A stretch of 64,000 nt of DNA from Rhizobium oryzicola (GCF_030504645.1 NZ_JAUKWQ010000001.1:930001-994000), one strand, 5' to 3'; counted from the stretch's first letter, positions 26,381 through 35,563 are shown. Notes: generated by a model from the letters alone, not told the origin. Translations and numbers: made by a program.

Positions 26381-27421
26381 ATGGACGTTAAGATCAAGAA
26401 CATCCGCAAGGAATTCGCCCGCTTTCCGGCCCTGCATGATCTGTCGCTCGACATTGCCTCCGGTGAACTGATCGCGCTGCTCGGCCCTTCCGGTTCCGGC
26501 AAGACCACGCTTCTGCGCCTGATCGCCGGCCTGGAGCAGCCGACCGAGGGGAAGATCTTCTTCGGCGACCAGGATGCTTCGCTGAAAAGCGTGCAGGAGC
26601 GCAATATCGGCTTCGTTTTCCAGCACTATGCCTTGTTCCGCCACATGACGGTGGCTGAGAACATTGCCTTTGGCCTGAAGGTGCGCCCCTCGGCGACGCG
26701 CCCGCCCAAGGCGGAGATCCGCAGGCGCGTATCCGAGCTTCTCGACATGGTGCAGCTTTCGGGTCTCGAAAAGCGCTACCCGACGCAACTGTCGGGCGGT
26801 CAGCGCCAGCGCGTGGCGCTGGCGCGTGCCATGGCGATCGAGCCGAGCGTGCTTCTGCTGGACGAACCCTTCGGTGCGCTGGATGCCAAGGTTCGCAAGG
26901 AACTGCGCCGTTGGCTCCGGGAGTTCCACGATCGCACGGGCCACACGACAGTTTTCGTCACGCACGACCAGGAAGAGGCGCTGGAATTGGCTGACCGCGT
27001 GGTTGTCATGAGCCAAGGCAGGATCGAGCAGGTCGGCTCCGCCGATGACGTCTATGACCGGCCGGGCTCGCCCTTCGTCTTCTCCTTCATCGGGGAAAGC
27101 GCGGAACTTCCCGTCACGCTCTCTTCGGGCCAGATCATCTTCCAGGGTCACCCAATTGGCGCTGCAGAACCCGGCGAGGGGGAGGGTAAGCTCTTCTTCC
27201 GCCCGCAGGATGTCGTGCTGACAGATGAGCAGGATGCCCTGTTCGGCAAGGTTACAGCCTGCCGCCGTCTGGCGGGAACGCGGATTGCCGAGATCGACAT
27301 TGCCAATCACGGCCATGCTTACCATGTCGAAATCGAGGTTCCCCTGGATGCTCCGGTGACGCTGGGTGCTGAATTGCGCTTCAGACCCACCCGCTGGAAG
27401 GTCTTTCTTGCCACACAGTAA
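26381..27421 (+). CDS. cysA: Sulfate ABC transporter ATPase CysA
   Basis: 346 residues. Walker A GPSGSGKTT (35-43), Q-loop FVFQHYALF, signature LSGGQRQRVALARA, Walker B VLLLDEPFG and switch His in VFVTHDQEEALE. A C-terminal TOBE-like domain (LFFRPQDVVL) of about 110 residues follows. Energises sulfate import through CysTW. The LEQPTEGKIFFGDQDA segment is typical of CysA. Last gene of the operon. Confidence 0.96.
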   Translation: MDVKIKNIRKEFARFPALHDLSLDIASGELIALLGPSGSGKTTLLRLIAGLEQPTEGKIFFGDQDASLKSVQERNIGFVFQHYALFRHMTVAENIAFGLKVRPSATRPPKAEIRRRVSELLDMVQLSGLEKRYPTQLSGGQRQRVALARAMAIEPSVLLLDEPFGALDAKVRKELRRWLREFHDRTGHTTVFVTHDQEEALELADRVVVMSQGRIEQVGSADDVYDRPGSPFVFSFIGESAELPVTLSSGQIIFQGHPIGAAEPGEGEGKLFFRPQDVVLTDEQDALFGKVTACRRLAGTRIAEIDIANHGHAYHVEIEVPLDAPVTLGAELRFRPTRWKVFLATQ

Positions 27422-27747
27422 ACAAAATCGTGTGGAAAAAAGAATTACCACGCATTTCACCATCGCAATATGAGCATTGATCATAAGCATCCGTGGATGC
27501 TTAAAATTCACTCACAATCTGCTTGGAGATGCTGATTTTTTGGCCTTTCAGCCAGGGGGTGAGGAAATGTTTCTATTTGAGGCGGAATCGCGGCGCGCGC
27601 TACCTCCACAGGTAGAGCCTTTGTTCTTCAAAGACTTAGTGTTCACTTCTGCGAAACCTTGTCGCTTACCCCCGGATTCACTTTTGTGTGACATAAGACT
27701 GAAATCATGCAAGTGATATAGGCGGCCAAAAGCCAAAGGGGGCTGGG
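27422..27747. other. Intergenic region after cysA
   Basis: 326 bases of lower GC than the flanking genes. The clearest structure is the inverted repeat AAGCATCC/GGATGCTT at 27485-27502, which might end the cysA transcript though it has no T-run. A 79-codon frame (27477-27716) lacks a ribosome site and recognisable content and was not called. The promoter of the 27748 gene should lie in the last 100 bases. Confidence 0.5.
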
Positions 27748-28101
27748 GTGACCAACCAGAGTGCAGAACGCGATCTCGCCACGAGGTTCGCGCCAGATGA
27801 GCTGCGTGAAGCTTCTCCGCAGAGCGAGGAGCAACAAGCCAAGCGTATGCCGCGCGGGGCGTCGGTTGCTCTTGCCTATACTGGAACTCTTCTGGTCACG
27901 CTCTCTGTCGCCGTCTACTTGTTTTTCGGAAATACGCTGATCGCCTTCCTGCGGGATGATGTGACGGATCTGTGGCTGCGTCCGCTAGCCCTGGTATTGA
28001 TCGCATCTGCTTTGGCAGGTCTGTTCCGCTTCTTGAAATCGCTGCCGTACCCATCAATGCCTGTCTCCCTAGGGGGACTTATAGGAGTTCTGCGTCCATG
28101 A
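27748..28101 (+). CDS. Small membrane protein coupled to acvB
   Basis: 117 residues. A charged N-terminus of about 35 residues precedes two predicted membrane helices (about 42-64 and 77-95). The stop overlaps the acvB ATG as ATGA (28098-28101). In agrobacteria and Rhizobium tropici the gene before acvB/atvA is lpiA, a lysyl-phosphatidylglycerol synthase of over 800 residues; this product is far too short and I see no MprF catalytic domain. It may be an unrelated partner or the remnant of a membrane domain. GTG at 27748 is the start. Confidence 0.6.
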   Translation: MTNQSAERDLATRFAPDELREASPQSEEQQAKRMPRGASVALAYTGTLLVTLSVAVYLFFGNTLIAFLRDDVTDLWLRPLALVLIASALAGLFRFLKSLPYPSMPVSLGGLIGVLRP

Positions 28102-29453
28102 TCCGGGTCATCACCGCCTGCCTGATGGTATTGTTGGCGGCAAGCGCATCCCGCCCGCCATTCGATACGGATACTCTGCCGGTCGATCGTGTGCTGATGC
28201 CCGCCAACAGGCCAGATGGCGTTGTGGTCCTTATCTCGGGGAAGGACGGGTGGTCCGAGAAGGAGCAGGATGTTGCGGACCAGTTGCTCAAGCGTCATGC
28301 CGTTGTGGTCGGCGTCGATCTGCAGGACTGGTATGAGAAGCTTGCGAGTAAGAAGAAGGATTGCCACTACCTGGTGGCTGATATCGAAAACCTGAACCGG
28401 CAGATCCATCGCTCCGCCGGCATGAACACCTACCGCACGCCGATCGTGGCAGGCATGGAAGATGGCGGGATGTTGGCGCTTGCCATTGCCGCCCAGACAC
28501 CGGCCGCCACGATTGGTGCGACGGTTGCGGTGGACCCGAATGCCGTGGTGCCGCTGGAAACCGTGCTCTGCACGCCCGCCCCGAAGACTGCCGCAACCGG
28601 CGGCACGATCTATGGCCTGACCGATGGCGCTCTGCCTGATCCGGTGACCGTCAGCCTTGGCGAGACTGCATCCAAGGAAGGCCGCGACAACGTTGCCGCC
28701 ATCAAGGCCAAGCATAGCGATATATGGGTGAAGGATCAGATGGATGGTTCTGCCGTCGATCGTCTGGCCCATGAAACCAAGGCCGCGCTCGACCGTATCC
28801 GCAAGTCCGGTTCGCCGCTCGACCTGCCGATCGTTGCGCTGGAAGCCACGCCGAAGCTGAACACCATGGCCGTGATCTATTCTGGCGATGGCGGCTGGCG
28901 CGATATCGACAAGCAGCTTGCCAATTATCTGCAGGAAGATGGCGTACCGGTCGTGGGCGTCGATGCGCTCCGCTATTTCTGGGAAGAGCGCAGCGTCGAA
29001 CATACCGCTGCCGATCTCAGCCATATCATCGAAACCTACAAGAAGAAGTGGAAGGTCGATCACGTCATTCTGGTCGGCTACTCCTTCGGCGCCAACATTC
29101 TGCCGATTACCTACAACAATCTGCCGCCGCAGGATCGCGCTTCGGTGCAGATGCTCTCGCTGATCGCGCCCTCCCACAAGGCGGATTTCCAGATTTCCGT
29201 CATGGGCTGGTTCGGCGCGCAGGGGCAGGGCACGCATGGCGATCCGGCCGAACACATGGCGCAGATCGAGCCACGCAAAGTGCAGTGCATCTATGGTACG
29301 GCGGAAGCCGATGACAGTGCCTGCACCGGTGTCACCAACATCGCCGGCGTCCAGGTTCTGCCGCGCCCCGGTGGGCATCACTTCGATGGCGATTACCGTC
29401 CGCTTGCCAAAGCGATTATCGAACGCTCCAAGGCCCTTTCCCTAATGAACTGA
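28098..29453 (+). CDS. acvB: AcvB/VirJ-type virulence-associated hydrolase
   Basis: 451 residues with a signal peptide, so periplasmic. Two VirJ-like halves are visible, each an alpha/beta-hydrolase-like unit; the C-terminal one contains MAVIYSGDGGWRDIDKQLA, the nucleophile elbow VGYSFGAN and a closing GGHHFDGDY with the catalytic His. AcvB and AtvA are known to hydrolyse lysyl- and alanyl-phosphatidylglycerol and AcvB is needed for T-DNA transfer in Agrobacterium. The start at 28098 has GGAG about 10 bases upstream. It converges on clcA with a 12-base overlap. No lpiA-like synthase precedes it. Confidence 0.9.
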   Translation: MIRVITACLMVLLAASASRPPFDTDTLPVDRVLMPANRPDGVVVLISGKDGWSEKEQDVADQLLKRHAVVVGVDLQDWYEKLASKKKDCHYLVADIENLNRQIHRSAGMNTYRTPIVAGMEDGGMLALAIAAQTPAATIGATVAVDPNAVVPLETVLCTPAPKTAATGGTIYGLTDGALPDPVTVSLGETASKEGRDNVAAIKAKHSDIWVKDQMDGSAVDRLAHETKAALDRIRKSGSPLDLPIVALEATPKLNTMAVIYSGDGGWRDIDKQLANYLQEDGVPVVGVDALRYFWEERSVEHTAADLSHIIETYKKKWKVDHVILVGYSFGANILPITYNNLPPQDRASVQMLSLIAPSHKADFQISVMGWFGAQGQGTHGDPAEHMAQIEPRKVQCIYGTAEADDSACTGVTNIAGVQVLPRPGGHHFDGDYRPLAKAIIERSKALSLMN

Positions 29454-30800
29454 GCCTTCCTTGGCCTCTCTCACATCCGCGCGTTGAGCGCGGATGACCT
29501 GGGCGAGGAAGGGCCGTGACAGGCCGTGATAGAGCGGCTCCGGCGAAATCAGCCGCGAGACGATATAGCCCAGCATCGCGGATGCCATGATCGGGATGAC
29601 CGCCTGATGATCCCCCGTCATTTCGATGATGATCACGAAAGCCGTCATGGGCGCCTGCACCACGCCTGCGAAATAGCCGGCCATGCCCAGGATCGCGCCG
29701 AGCGCAATACTACTTCCCAACAGGCTGCCGATCGTGCCGCCGAGGCTGACGCCGACCGTCAGCGACGGGGCAAAGATGCCGCCGGGGATTCCCGATGTCA
29801 TCGACAGGAAAGTCGTGGCAAACTTCTCCAGGAAGAACACAGGCGAGGGAAGTTCTCCGCGCAGAATGGCTTGAGACTGTTCATAGCCGGTCCCAAAAGT
29901 CTGGCCGCCGGAGAGAATGCCGATCAGGGCGACCGCAATACCGCAGGCGCCCGCCAGCATCAGCATGCGTTTCATCGGGGCGACATGCGCCCAGCGTCGC
30001 ACCCGGCGATTGACGGAGAGTGCTGCTGTGCTGAAGGCTGCTCCCAATGCGCCACCACCGACGCCGCAGGCCAGCACCAGCAGCCAGTCCCGCCCCGTGG
30101 CAATCGTCACCGAGGTTTCGCCGAAATAGGTATAGCTGCCCACAAGCCCCAATGCCGCGAGGCCGGAGAGAATGACGGCCGTCAGCACCAGACCGTTTGC
30201 ACGGCTCTCGAACGAGCGGCTCATTTCCTCGATCGCAAAGACAATGCCGGCGAGCGGCGTGTTGAAGGCTGCCGCAATACCGGCTGCCGAGCCAGCCAGG
30301 ATAAGGCCGCGTGCCTGCGCCATGCCGCCGAAGCGGGCGCAGGCCAGCATGATGGAGGCACCCACCTGCACCGTCGGCCCCTCGCGGCCGATGGAGGCGC
30401 CACAGAACAGGCCGATGACCGTCAACAGGATCTTTCCCACCGCCAGCTTCAACGACAGAAGTGCCGAACGCGGGCCGTCACCATGCAGATGTCGTGCGGC
30501 GATTGCCTGGGGGATGCCGCTGCCCTGCGCATTCGGAAACACCCGCATGGCGAGATAGGCACAGAGCACGAAGCCAAGCGGCGTGATGGCGATCGGTAGT
30601 ATGAAAGCGGCGGGATGAACGGCCAAAAGCATCTTGAACAGACGCTGCGCGTGATCGGCCGCCATGGCAAAGCCGACGCTGACCACGCCAATGGCAATCG
30701 CGCCGATCCAGAACACGATGCGCGGCTTCCACACTGACCAGGAACCGCGCATGACGCGCGAACGGCGATACATTCGGGATTTGCGATAGGCGATGGGCAT
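29442..30800 (-). CDS. ClC-family chloride channel or H+/Cl- exchanger
   Basis: About 452 residues with 10 or more hydrophobic segments. The anion-path signatures are GSGIPQA, GREGPTVQ and GIFAPSLTVG; the Glu of GREGP is the gating glutamate. There is no C-terminal CBS pair. ATG 30800 is preferred over a GTG at 30812. Function is probably anion transport or acid resistance. Its 3' end overlaps that of acvB by 12 bases, tail to tail. Confidence 0.92.
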   Translation of the reverse strand: MPIAYRKSRMYRRSRVMRGSWSVWKPRIVFWIGAIAIGVVSVGFAMAADHAQRLFKMLLAVHPAAFILPIAITPLGFVLCAYLAMRVFPNAQGSGIPQAIAARHLHGDGPRSALLSLKLAVGKILLTVIGLFCGASIGREGPTVQVGASIMLACARFGGMAQARGLILAGSAAGIAAAFNTPLAGIVFAIEEMSRSFESRANGLVLTAVILSGLAALGLVGSYTYFGETSVTIATGRDWLLVLACGVGGGALGAAFSTAALSVNRRVRRWAHVAPMKRMLMLAGACGIAVALIGILSGGQTFGTGYEQSQAILRGELPSPVFFLEKFATTFLSMTSGIPGGIFAPSLTVGVSLGGTIGSLLGSSIALGAILGMAGYFAGVVQAPMTAFVIIIEMTGDHQAVIPIMASAMLGYIVSRLISPEPLYHGLSRPFLAQVIRAQRADVREAKEGSVH

Positions 30801-30890
30801 GTCTGGGGGCACTCGCGGCAGGAAAGGGATAATCGTTTAAGAGCCTGCGCGCGTTCGAATGCAAGCAAAAATCACGTTTCGGAAAAGAGA

Positions 30891-30951
30891 GCCGCCAGCC
30901 TGAAATGCAGGAAGGCTGGCGGCAGAGCCTGATCTGTCCGGCGGTGGACAG
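30891..30951. terminator. Two adjacent hairpins downstream of the DUF1501 gene
   Basis: An 11-bp stem GCCGCCAGCCT/AGGCTGGCGGC (30891-30901 with 30913-30923) and a 6-bp stem CTGTCC/GGACAG (30934-30951). They lie between the DUF1501 stop and the ClC gene start, both on the minus strand, and probably end the sigma-factor operon transcript. The downstream T-run on the minus strand is weak. Confidence 0.6.
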
Positions 30952-30969
30952 GGTGAGGTTTTCACCCGC

Positions 30970-32196
30970 TTAGACGATCAGGCCCTTCATGGGCTGCACC
31001 TTTTCGGAACCGGGGAAGACCGCGCCAGCCAAATGGCCTGCGTCAGCACCGAGCAGATCAACCGCGATCCCCTTGACGACGGAGCGCAAGTCCGTAGTGG
31101 CTGCAAGATCGCGGCCTTCGAACAGCTGGTTGTCCTTCAGCCCCGGCCAGTCGGCGACCACGCGGCCGCCACGCACGGCACCACCGGCCAGAAAGGCGGT
31201 TGTGCCGGTACCGTGGTCGGTGCCATCTGTGCCATTGATGCGAGCAGTTCGGCCAAACTCAGTGGCAACCAGCACGACGGTATCCTTCCAGGCCGGACCC
31301 AGCTCCTGCTCGAAGGCCGCGAAGGAATTATCGAGCCCTGTCAGCAGCTTGGCCAGGCGATCGATCTCCTGCGCGTGGGTATCCCAGCCTTCGAAGGCGA
31401 GAGCTGCGACACGCGGACCATCCGGCTGTGCCAGCAGGCGGGCCGCGCCGCGTGCCATCTGCTCCATGCCGTTCGGGTCGCCGGGGCCACCCTTGGATTT
31501 CATGTCGAGGCCGGAGGCGATTTTGCCGGTCTCGATCCCCTGGATCAGCAGCTTGGACAAAAGCGGATCCGTCTTGCTGTAGAGATCCATCAGGCGCGGG
31601 GCGAGATCGCCATCGGCGGGACGCAGCACGGCAGGCGCCCAGCCGAGCACGGGTGCCTTGCCGCGCATGACGAGCGGCGCGGTTGCGCCAACCGCCAGAC
31701 CACGCGATTTTTCTGCACTTCCCGGCGCGATCTTTTCGCCGGCGGCCAAGCCTTCCAGCATGCGGTTCATCCAGCCGGATTCCACATGGCCGGGCGTCGC
31801 AAAGCCGGATTCCAGCACATCCTGCCCATCGAAATGCGAACGTTCGCGATAGGGCGTGGAGCTGGCATGAATGACGGCGGCCTGCTTTGCCATAAAGAGC
31901 CGCTGGAAGTTCGGCATGGACGGATGCAGCGCAAAGAAGCCGTCCAGCGGCAGCGCCGGCTTGTCGCCATCGGTCCTGAGCGCAATCGACTGGCGCAGGC
32001 CCTCATAGCCGGGGTCGCCGACGGGCGGCACGGCGGTCAGGCCATCCAGCGCGCCGCGCAGGATGATGGTGATGAAGCGCGCGTCGCGCCCTTGGGCGGC
32101 TGTCGCGAATTTCGGCATGAAGGCCCAGGCAAACAGGGCTCCGGATACGCCAAGCACGGCGCGGCGGGTGGGGGAGGTGATATCTTCGCAGAGCAT
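30970..32196 (-). CDS. DUF1501 family protein
   Basis: 408 residues. The N-terminus SPTRRAVLGVSGALFAWAF looks like a Tat signal (RR), so export is likely. The body resembles the sulfatase/alkaline-phosphatase-like fold of DUF1501, with FITIILRGALDGL, FDGQDVLESG, GWDTHAQEID and TEFGRTARINGTDGTDHGTG, where His and Asp may bind metal. DUF1501 genes are nearly always paired with DUF1800, as here (2-base gap). Role unknown; last gene of the ECF sigma operon. Confidence 0.9.
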   Translation of the reverse strand: MLCEDITSPTRRAVLGVSGALFAWAFMPKFATAAQGRDARFITIILRGALDGLTAVPPVGDPGYEGLRQSIALRTDGDKPALPLDGFFALHPSMPNFQRLFMAKQAAVIHASSTPYRERSHFDGQDVLESGFATPGHVESGWMNRMLEGLAAGEKIAPGSAEKSRGLAVGATAPLVMRGKAPVLGWAPAVLRPADGDLAPRLMDLYSKTDPLLSKLLIQGIETGKIASGLDMKSKGGPGDPNGMEQMARGAARLLAQPDGPRVAALAFEGWDTHAQEIDRLAKLLTGLDNSFAAFEQELGPAWKDTVVLVATEFGRTARINGTDGTDHGTGTTAFLAGGAVRGGRVVADWPGLKDNQLFEGRDLAATTDLRSVVKGIAVDLLGADAGHLAGAVFPGSEKVQPMKGLIV

Positions 32197-32198
32197 GG

Positions 32199-33800
32199 TT
32201 AGCGCCTCTGGAATTCGGGGGAAAGGAAAGCGAGCGAAATGCCTTGCGGGCGCGTTTCCGCACGCGAGATCGCCTGCAGCGTATCGGCGGTCAGAAGGGG
32301 GCCGAAGCGGTCGCCCGCAAAAGCACGGGGGTCGATCTGGCCCGGCACCTGATGGGCAAACATGTTTGCCGCATCAATGCGGGTGGCGAGTGCCTCCGAG
32401 GAGGCCCAGGCATCCGTAACATCGGAGAAACCGTTGGGACCTGCCGGGTTCCAGAAGGGCTGCCCCAGCGCGTTCAGCACCGAGAGGATCTGCTCCGGTT
32501 TCGGCTTGATGCCTGTCGTGCGCAGCATGGCCGCCACATATTCCTGGGGCATGCGCATCTTGGTCAGCGTCGGGTTCCAGGCTTCCTCTGCATCGACAAG
32601 CGCCTTGTAGACGGCGGAAAGATCGCCTTGCGTCTTGGTATAGGCGGCGGCGAGCTTCTGCACGAGGGCCGGTTGTGGCTGGTCGGAGACGAAGTGGCGC
32701 ACCAGCTTGGTGGCGATGTGGCGGGCGGTCGCCGGATGGCGGGCCAGCGCACGAAGCGCATCGCGGCCCTGTTCCACGCCACCTTCGGCATAGGTCACGC
32801 CCATCACAGTGTGGTCGCCGGGTTCATGCGCATAGGTGTTGAACTGGAACTGGCCGAGCGGGCCGGGACGCTTTTCGTCCCGGTAGAAAGCCCAGCCGGT
32901 GATGATCCGGGCAAGTGATGTGACATCGGCCTGGCTATAGCCGCCATCGACGCCCAGCGTATGCAACTCCATGATCTCGCGGGCGAGGTTTTCGTTGAGA
33001 CCACGCTTGCCGTTCTTGTTGGCAGGCGAATTGGGGCCGATGGACTGCTGGTTATCGAGGAAGACCAGCATGGCTGGATGCGTCTCCACCGCCAGCAGCA
33101 TCTCCTCGAAATGCCCGAAGATATGCGGGCGAATGGCTTCACGCTCGAAGGCACCGGCCAGAATATGCACCTCGCCATTCTTGGAGGTCGCGATGGAGAA
33201 ATGGTTGGCCCAGAACATGGCAAGCCGCTCGCCAAAGCCGATCAGCGGCTGGCGGATAGTGCCGTTGAACCGGGCATCCGCTTCCGCGAGCAGGATCTGC
33301 TGGGGAAAGTAGGGGCGCTTGGAAACCGGCGTCTCTGCCGCCTTCTTGTCCATCGGCTGCGGCTGCGGGGCACCGCCCTGCATCATGCCGCCATTGCCCA
33401 TGGCGCCGTCCATACCGTTGGCGCCATCCTTTCCACCCATGCCGCCTTTGCCGCCCAGACCGCCTTTGCCTGCGGCGCCGCTGTTCATGTCGGTCGGCTG
33501 GGTGGAGCCAGCCGCCATGGCAGTGGCGGCTGCCGCACCTGCCTGGGTGACGGACGCTGCAGCGGCAGGTGGCCTGTCGCGTTCCGCTTTCACCTGGGCC
33601 TGGTAATCGAACAGGGCAATCAGCAGATCGGCGCTGGAGCGCAGCTGCGCACCGATCGGTGTTGGAACTGCGCGTTCCACGATCTCTTCTCGCAGAAGAT
33701 CCCGGGGCGCTTCCTTGATGGCGGAAATGCTGCCTTCCGTCGCGCCGAGGCCGAAGCGCCACAGCGCCAATGCGGCATCGACATCTTTAGGATTTGACAT
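32199..33800 (-). CDS. DUF1800 family protein with Gly-rich insert
   Basis: 533 residues. Family hallmarks are ALWRFGLGAT near the start, MFWANHFSI, LVFLDNQQSIGPNSP, NENLAREIMELHTLGVDGGYSQADV and RHPATARHIATKLVRHFVSD. A low-complexity segment at about residues 75-152, Ala-rich then Gly/Lys/Met/Asp-rich (GKGG, GGMGG, DGANGMDGAMGNGG), interrupts the N-terminal domain. Partner of DUF1501 downstream. No signal peptide is obvious. Function unknown. Confidence 0.9.
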   Translation of the reverse strand: MSNPKDVDAALALWRFGLGATEGSISAIKEAPRDLLREEIVERAVPTPIGAQLRSSADLLIALFDYQAQVKAERDRPPAAAASVTQAGAAAATAMAAGSTQPTDMNSGAAGKGGLGGKGGMGGKDGANGMDGAMGNGGMMQGGAPQPQPMDKKAAETPVSKRPYFPQQILLAEADARFNGTIRQPLIGFGERLAMFWANHFSIATSKNGEVHILAGAFEREAIRPHIFGHFEEMLLAVETHPAMLVFLDNQQSIGPNSPANKNGKRGLNENLAREIMELHTLGVDGGYSQADVTSLARIITGWAFYRDEKRPGPLGQFQFNTYAHEPGDHTVMGVTYAEGGVEQGRDALRALARHPATARHIATKLVRHFVSDQPQPALVQKLAAAYTKTQGDLSAVYKALVDAEEAWNPTLTKMRMPQEYVAAMLRTTGIKPKPEQILSVLNALGQPFWNPAGPNGFSDVTDAWASSEALATRIDAANMFAHQVPGQIDPRAFAGDRFGPLLTADTLQAISRAETRPQGISLAFLSPEFQRR

Positions 33801-33876
33801 GGCCGATACGAACTCCGTTGCATCATCGACCCTTCAACGACAGCGAAAAGGCAAATCCGTCGCTGCCCAAATGTGA

Positions 33877-34326
33877 TCATTTCGTGGCGGGTCTTGGCGC
33901 CTCGCGTTGGATCAGCCCGTCGGCCAGACGGCGGCGCTCGTCGATGGAGAGGCCCTTCACGAAATCCACCGCCTTCTGCTCGGTCGCTGCGCGCACGGCA
34001 AATTCCGCATCGCGTGCGCGTTTCAGGGCATCGGCAAGCGCATCGGCATCCAGATCCGGCTTGCCCATCAGGGCAGCGGCTTCCACACGCGCCTGGCGCG
34101 CCTCCAGCGAGGTGGAGCGCACATCCCGTCGGGCGTCATTCAGCGCCTTCTGGAAATCGGTTTTGAGCTTGGAAGACAGTTGTTCGCCCGCCAGAGGCAG
34201 GCGCGCGGGCGGCGCGGCGGAACGGTCGTAGAGATAGAAGAAACCAGCACCTGCAATGGCGCAGATGAGGAAGGTATTGAGGATAAGCAGGCCGATGGCC
34301 AGCCGCTTGAAGCCAGTCTCGGTCAT
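33877..34326 (-). CDS. Membrane-anchored periplasmic sensor-like protein (CpxP/heavy-metal-sensor type)
   Basis: 149 residues: one N-terminal membrane helix (about 10-32), then a helical periplasmic domain rich in Arg, Ala and Glu (QKALNDARRDVRSTSLEARQARVEAAALM...FVKGLSIDERRRLADGL). The layout matches small periplasmic proteins found with ECF sigma/anti-sigma pairs (heavy-metal-sensor or CpxP-like). ATG overlaps the stop of the anti-sigma gene by 4 bases. A 76-base gap separates it from the DUF1800 gene. Confidence 0.72.
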   Translation of the reverse strand: MTETGFKRLAIGLLILNTFLICAIAGAGFFYLYDRSAAPPARLPLAGEQLSSKLKTDFQKALNDARRDVRSTSLEARQARVEAAALMGKPDLDADALADALKRARDAEFAVRAATEQKAVDFVKGLSIDERRRLADGLIQREAPRPATK

Positions 34327-34760
34327 TGGATCTCCCGCGCGATCTCGCGTTCGGTCATGATGTTGCCGAAGGCTGTTGCCGTCTCCGTCATCGTTGGCGC
34401 ATGGGGCGGCATGACCACAGCCACCACAAGCGCACCCGTCAAGCCGCCTGCAAGGCCCACCCCGATCAGGCCGGCACCCACGAACCAGCGCTGCAGGCGC
34501 CGGCGCAAGGTTACGCGACGACCGGCGGATTCCAGAATGCGGCCGGTCAGGGCGCTGGAGGGGCCGGGCGGCTGATAGCGGGCGAGCAGCGCATCCAATT
34601 TCGCGGCCTCGGCAGCCAGAGCCTGTCCGGCCTCCGTTGCCTGGAACGCCGCTGCCGCATCCCGCTGCTCTGCCGGCCAGCGGCGAGCATTTGCTCCGTA
34701 AGCATCGAGCAGCGCACGAAATGCATCCACCGTCATGGTGTTCTTGCCGTTCTCACGCAT
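34323..34760 (-). CDS. Putative single-pass anti-sigma factor
   Basis: 145 residues. A cytoplasmic N-terminal domain with the repeated pattern LLDAYGANARRWPAEQRDAAAAF is followed by one membrane helix (about 91-115) and a short periplasmic tail. There is no HxxxCxxC zinc motif, so it is not a ZAS-type anti-sigma factor. Function is inferred from its position directly after, and overlapping by 8 bases, the ECF sigma gene. A second ATG at 34736 is possible. Confidence 0.68.
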   Translation of the reverse strand: MRENGKNTMTVDAFRALLDAYGANARRWPAEQRDAAAAFQATEAGQALAAEAAKLDALLARYQPPGPSSALTGRILESAGRRVTLRRRLQRWFVGAGLIGVGLAGGLTGALVVAVVMPPHAPTMTETATAFGNIMTEREIAREIQ

Positions 34761-35301
34761 TGTCTTCTCCTTTCAGGATGGCCTGCAGTGCCCGCCTTCC
34801 GCGTGACAGCAGGCTTTCCAGCGCATCGACGCTAACCTGCATGACACTGGCTGCCTCCTGGTTCGACATGTCCTGGTAATAGACCAGCACAATGGCTTCC
34901 CGCTGCCGGGGTGCGATGCTTTGTAGCGCACGCTCCACCCGGCGGCTTTCTGAATCTTCTTCCAGCAGCCCGGCATCGGGCATCGGGCCTTCGTCCCTCA
35001 ACTCCGGCGGCTCCGCCATCAGCGTGTCGCGCCGCTTGCGCAACCGGTCGTAGCACAGGTTGAGCGCCACGCGATGCGCCCAGGTATCGAAGCGCGCACC
35101 GCCCTGGCGCCAGCCGCCCGCATGTTTCCAGATGCGCAGAAAGGTTTCCTGCGCCACGTCTTCCGCTTCCGCGCGATCACCCAGCATGCGGGTCGCAAGC
35201 GCCAGAAGACGCGGCAGCTTCTGCGCCACCATCGCCCGCATGGCAGCCGGATCGCCCGCCGCCACCGCCTTCACCAGCTCCGCATCGGGATCACCGCTCA
35301 T
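34753..35301 (-). CDS. ECF-type RNA polymerase sigma factor
   Basis: About 182 residues from ATG 35301. Region 2 includes LLALATRMLGDRAEAEDVAQETFLRIWKHA and FDTWAHRVALNLCYDRLRKR; region 4 has IAPRQREAIVLVYYQDMSNQEAASVMQVSVDALESLLSRGRRAL-type helix-turn-helix. It drives a specific regulon, likely including its own five-gene operon. The frame stays open to 35379 but that extension is not sigma-like. Relatives are often tied to metal or envelope stress; the signal here is unknown. Confidence 0.92.
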   Translation of the reverse strand: MSGDPDAELVKAVAAGDPAAMRAMVAQKLPRLLALATRMLGDRAEAEDVAQETFLRIWKHAGGWRQGGARFDTWAHRVALNLCYDRLRKRRDTLMAEPPELRDEGPMPDAGLLEEDSESRRVERALQSIAPRQREAIVLVYYQDMSNQEAASVMQVSVDALESLLSRGRRALQAILKGEDNA

Positions 35302-35528
35302 TGCAGGCCACGTCGTTGCGCGCCGCGGCGGCTCACGCCCGGCGGACAGCTGCTCGGCGCCTTGCTCCTGCTGGAACAAGGCCGATGGTGGTTCAACAGC
35401 ATAGAGACCGGCATCGACGGGTTTCGTGTTTCACCTATGGCCATGGTTATGCCATTTCAACGCGGGTGGGGAGAAATTCCGTCGCTGTTTTGAACGAATT
35501 CCGCCATTGAAATAACTTGAGAGGCAAT

Positions 35529-35550
35529 ATATCATATGCATATATGATAT
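35529..35550. promoter_or_regulatory. AT-rich palindrome, likely operator of the RHH/PIN module
   Basis: ATATCATAT (35529-35537) and ATATGATAT (35542-35550) form a perfect 9-bp inverted repeat with a 4-base spacer, 13 bases before the antitoxin start. Position and symmetry fit autorepression by an RHH antitoxin. Confidence 0.7.
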
Positions 35551-35563
35551 AGAAAGGTTTCTT

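Noticed and set aside
25841-27511. A 556-codon minus-strand ORF over cysW and cysA
   Set aside because: Antisense to cysA/cysW; no domain or ribosome site.
27477-27716. A 79-codon ORF in the cysA-acvB spacer
   Set aside because: No ribosome site, no coding-like composition, no known motif.
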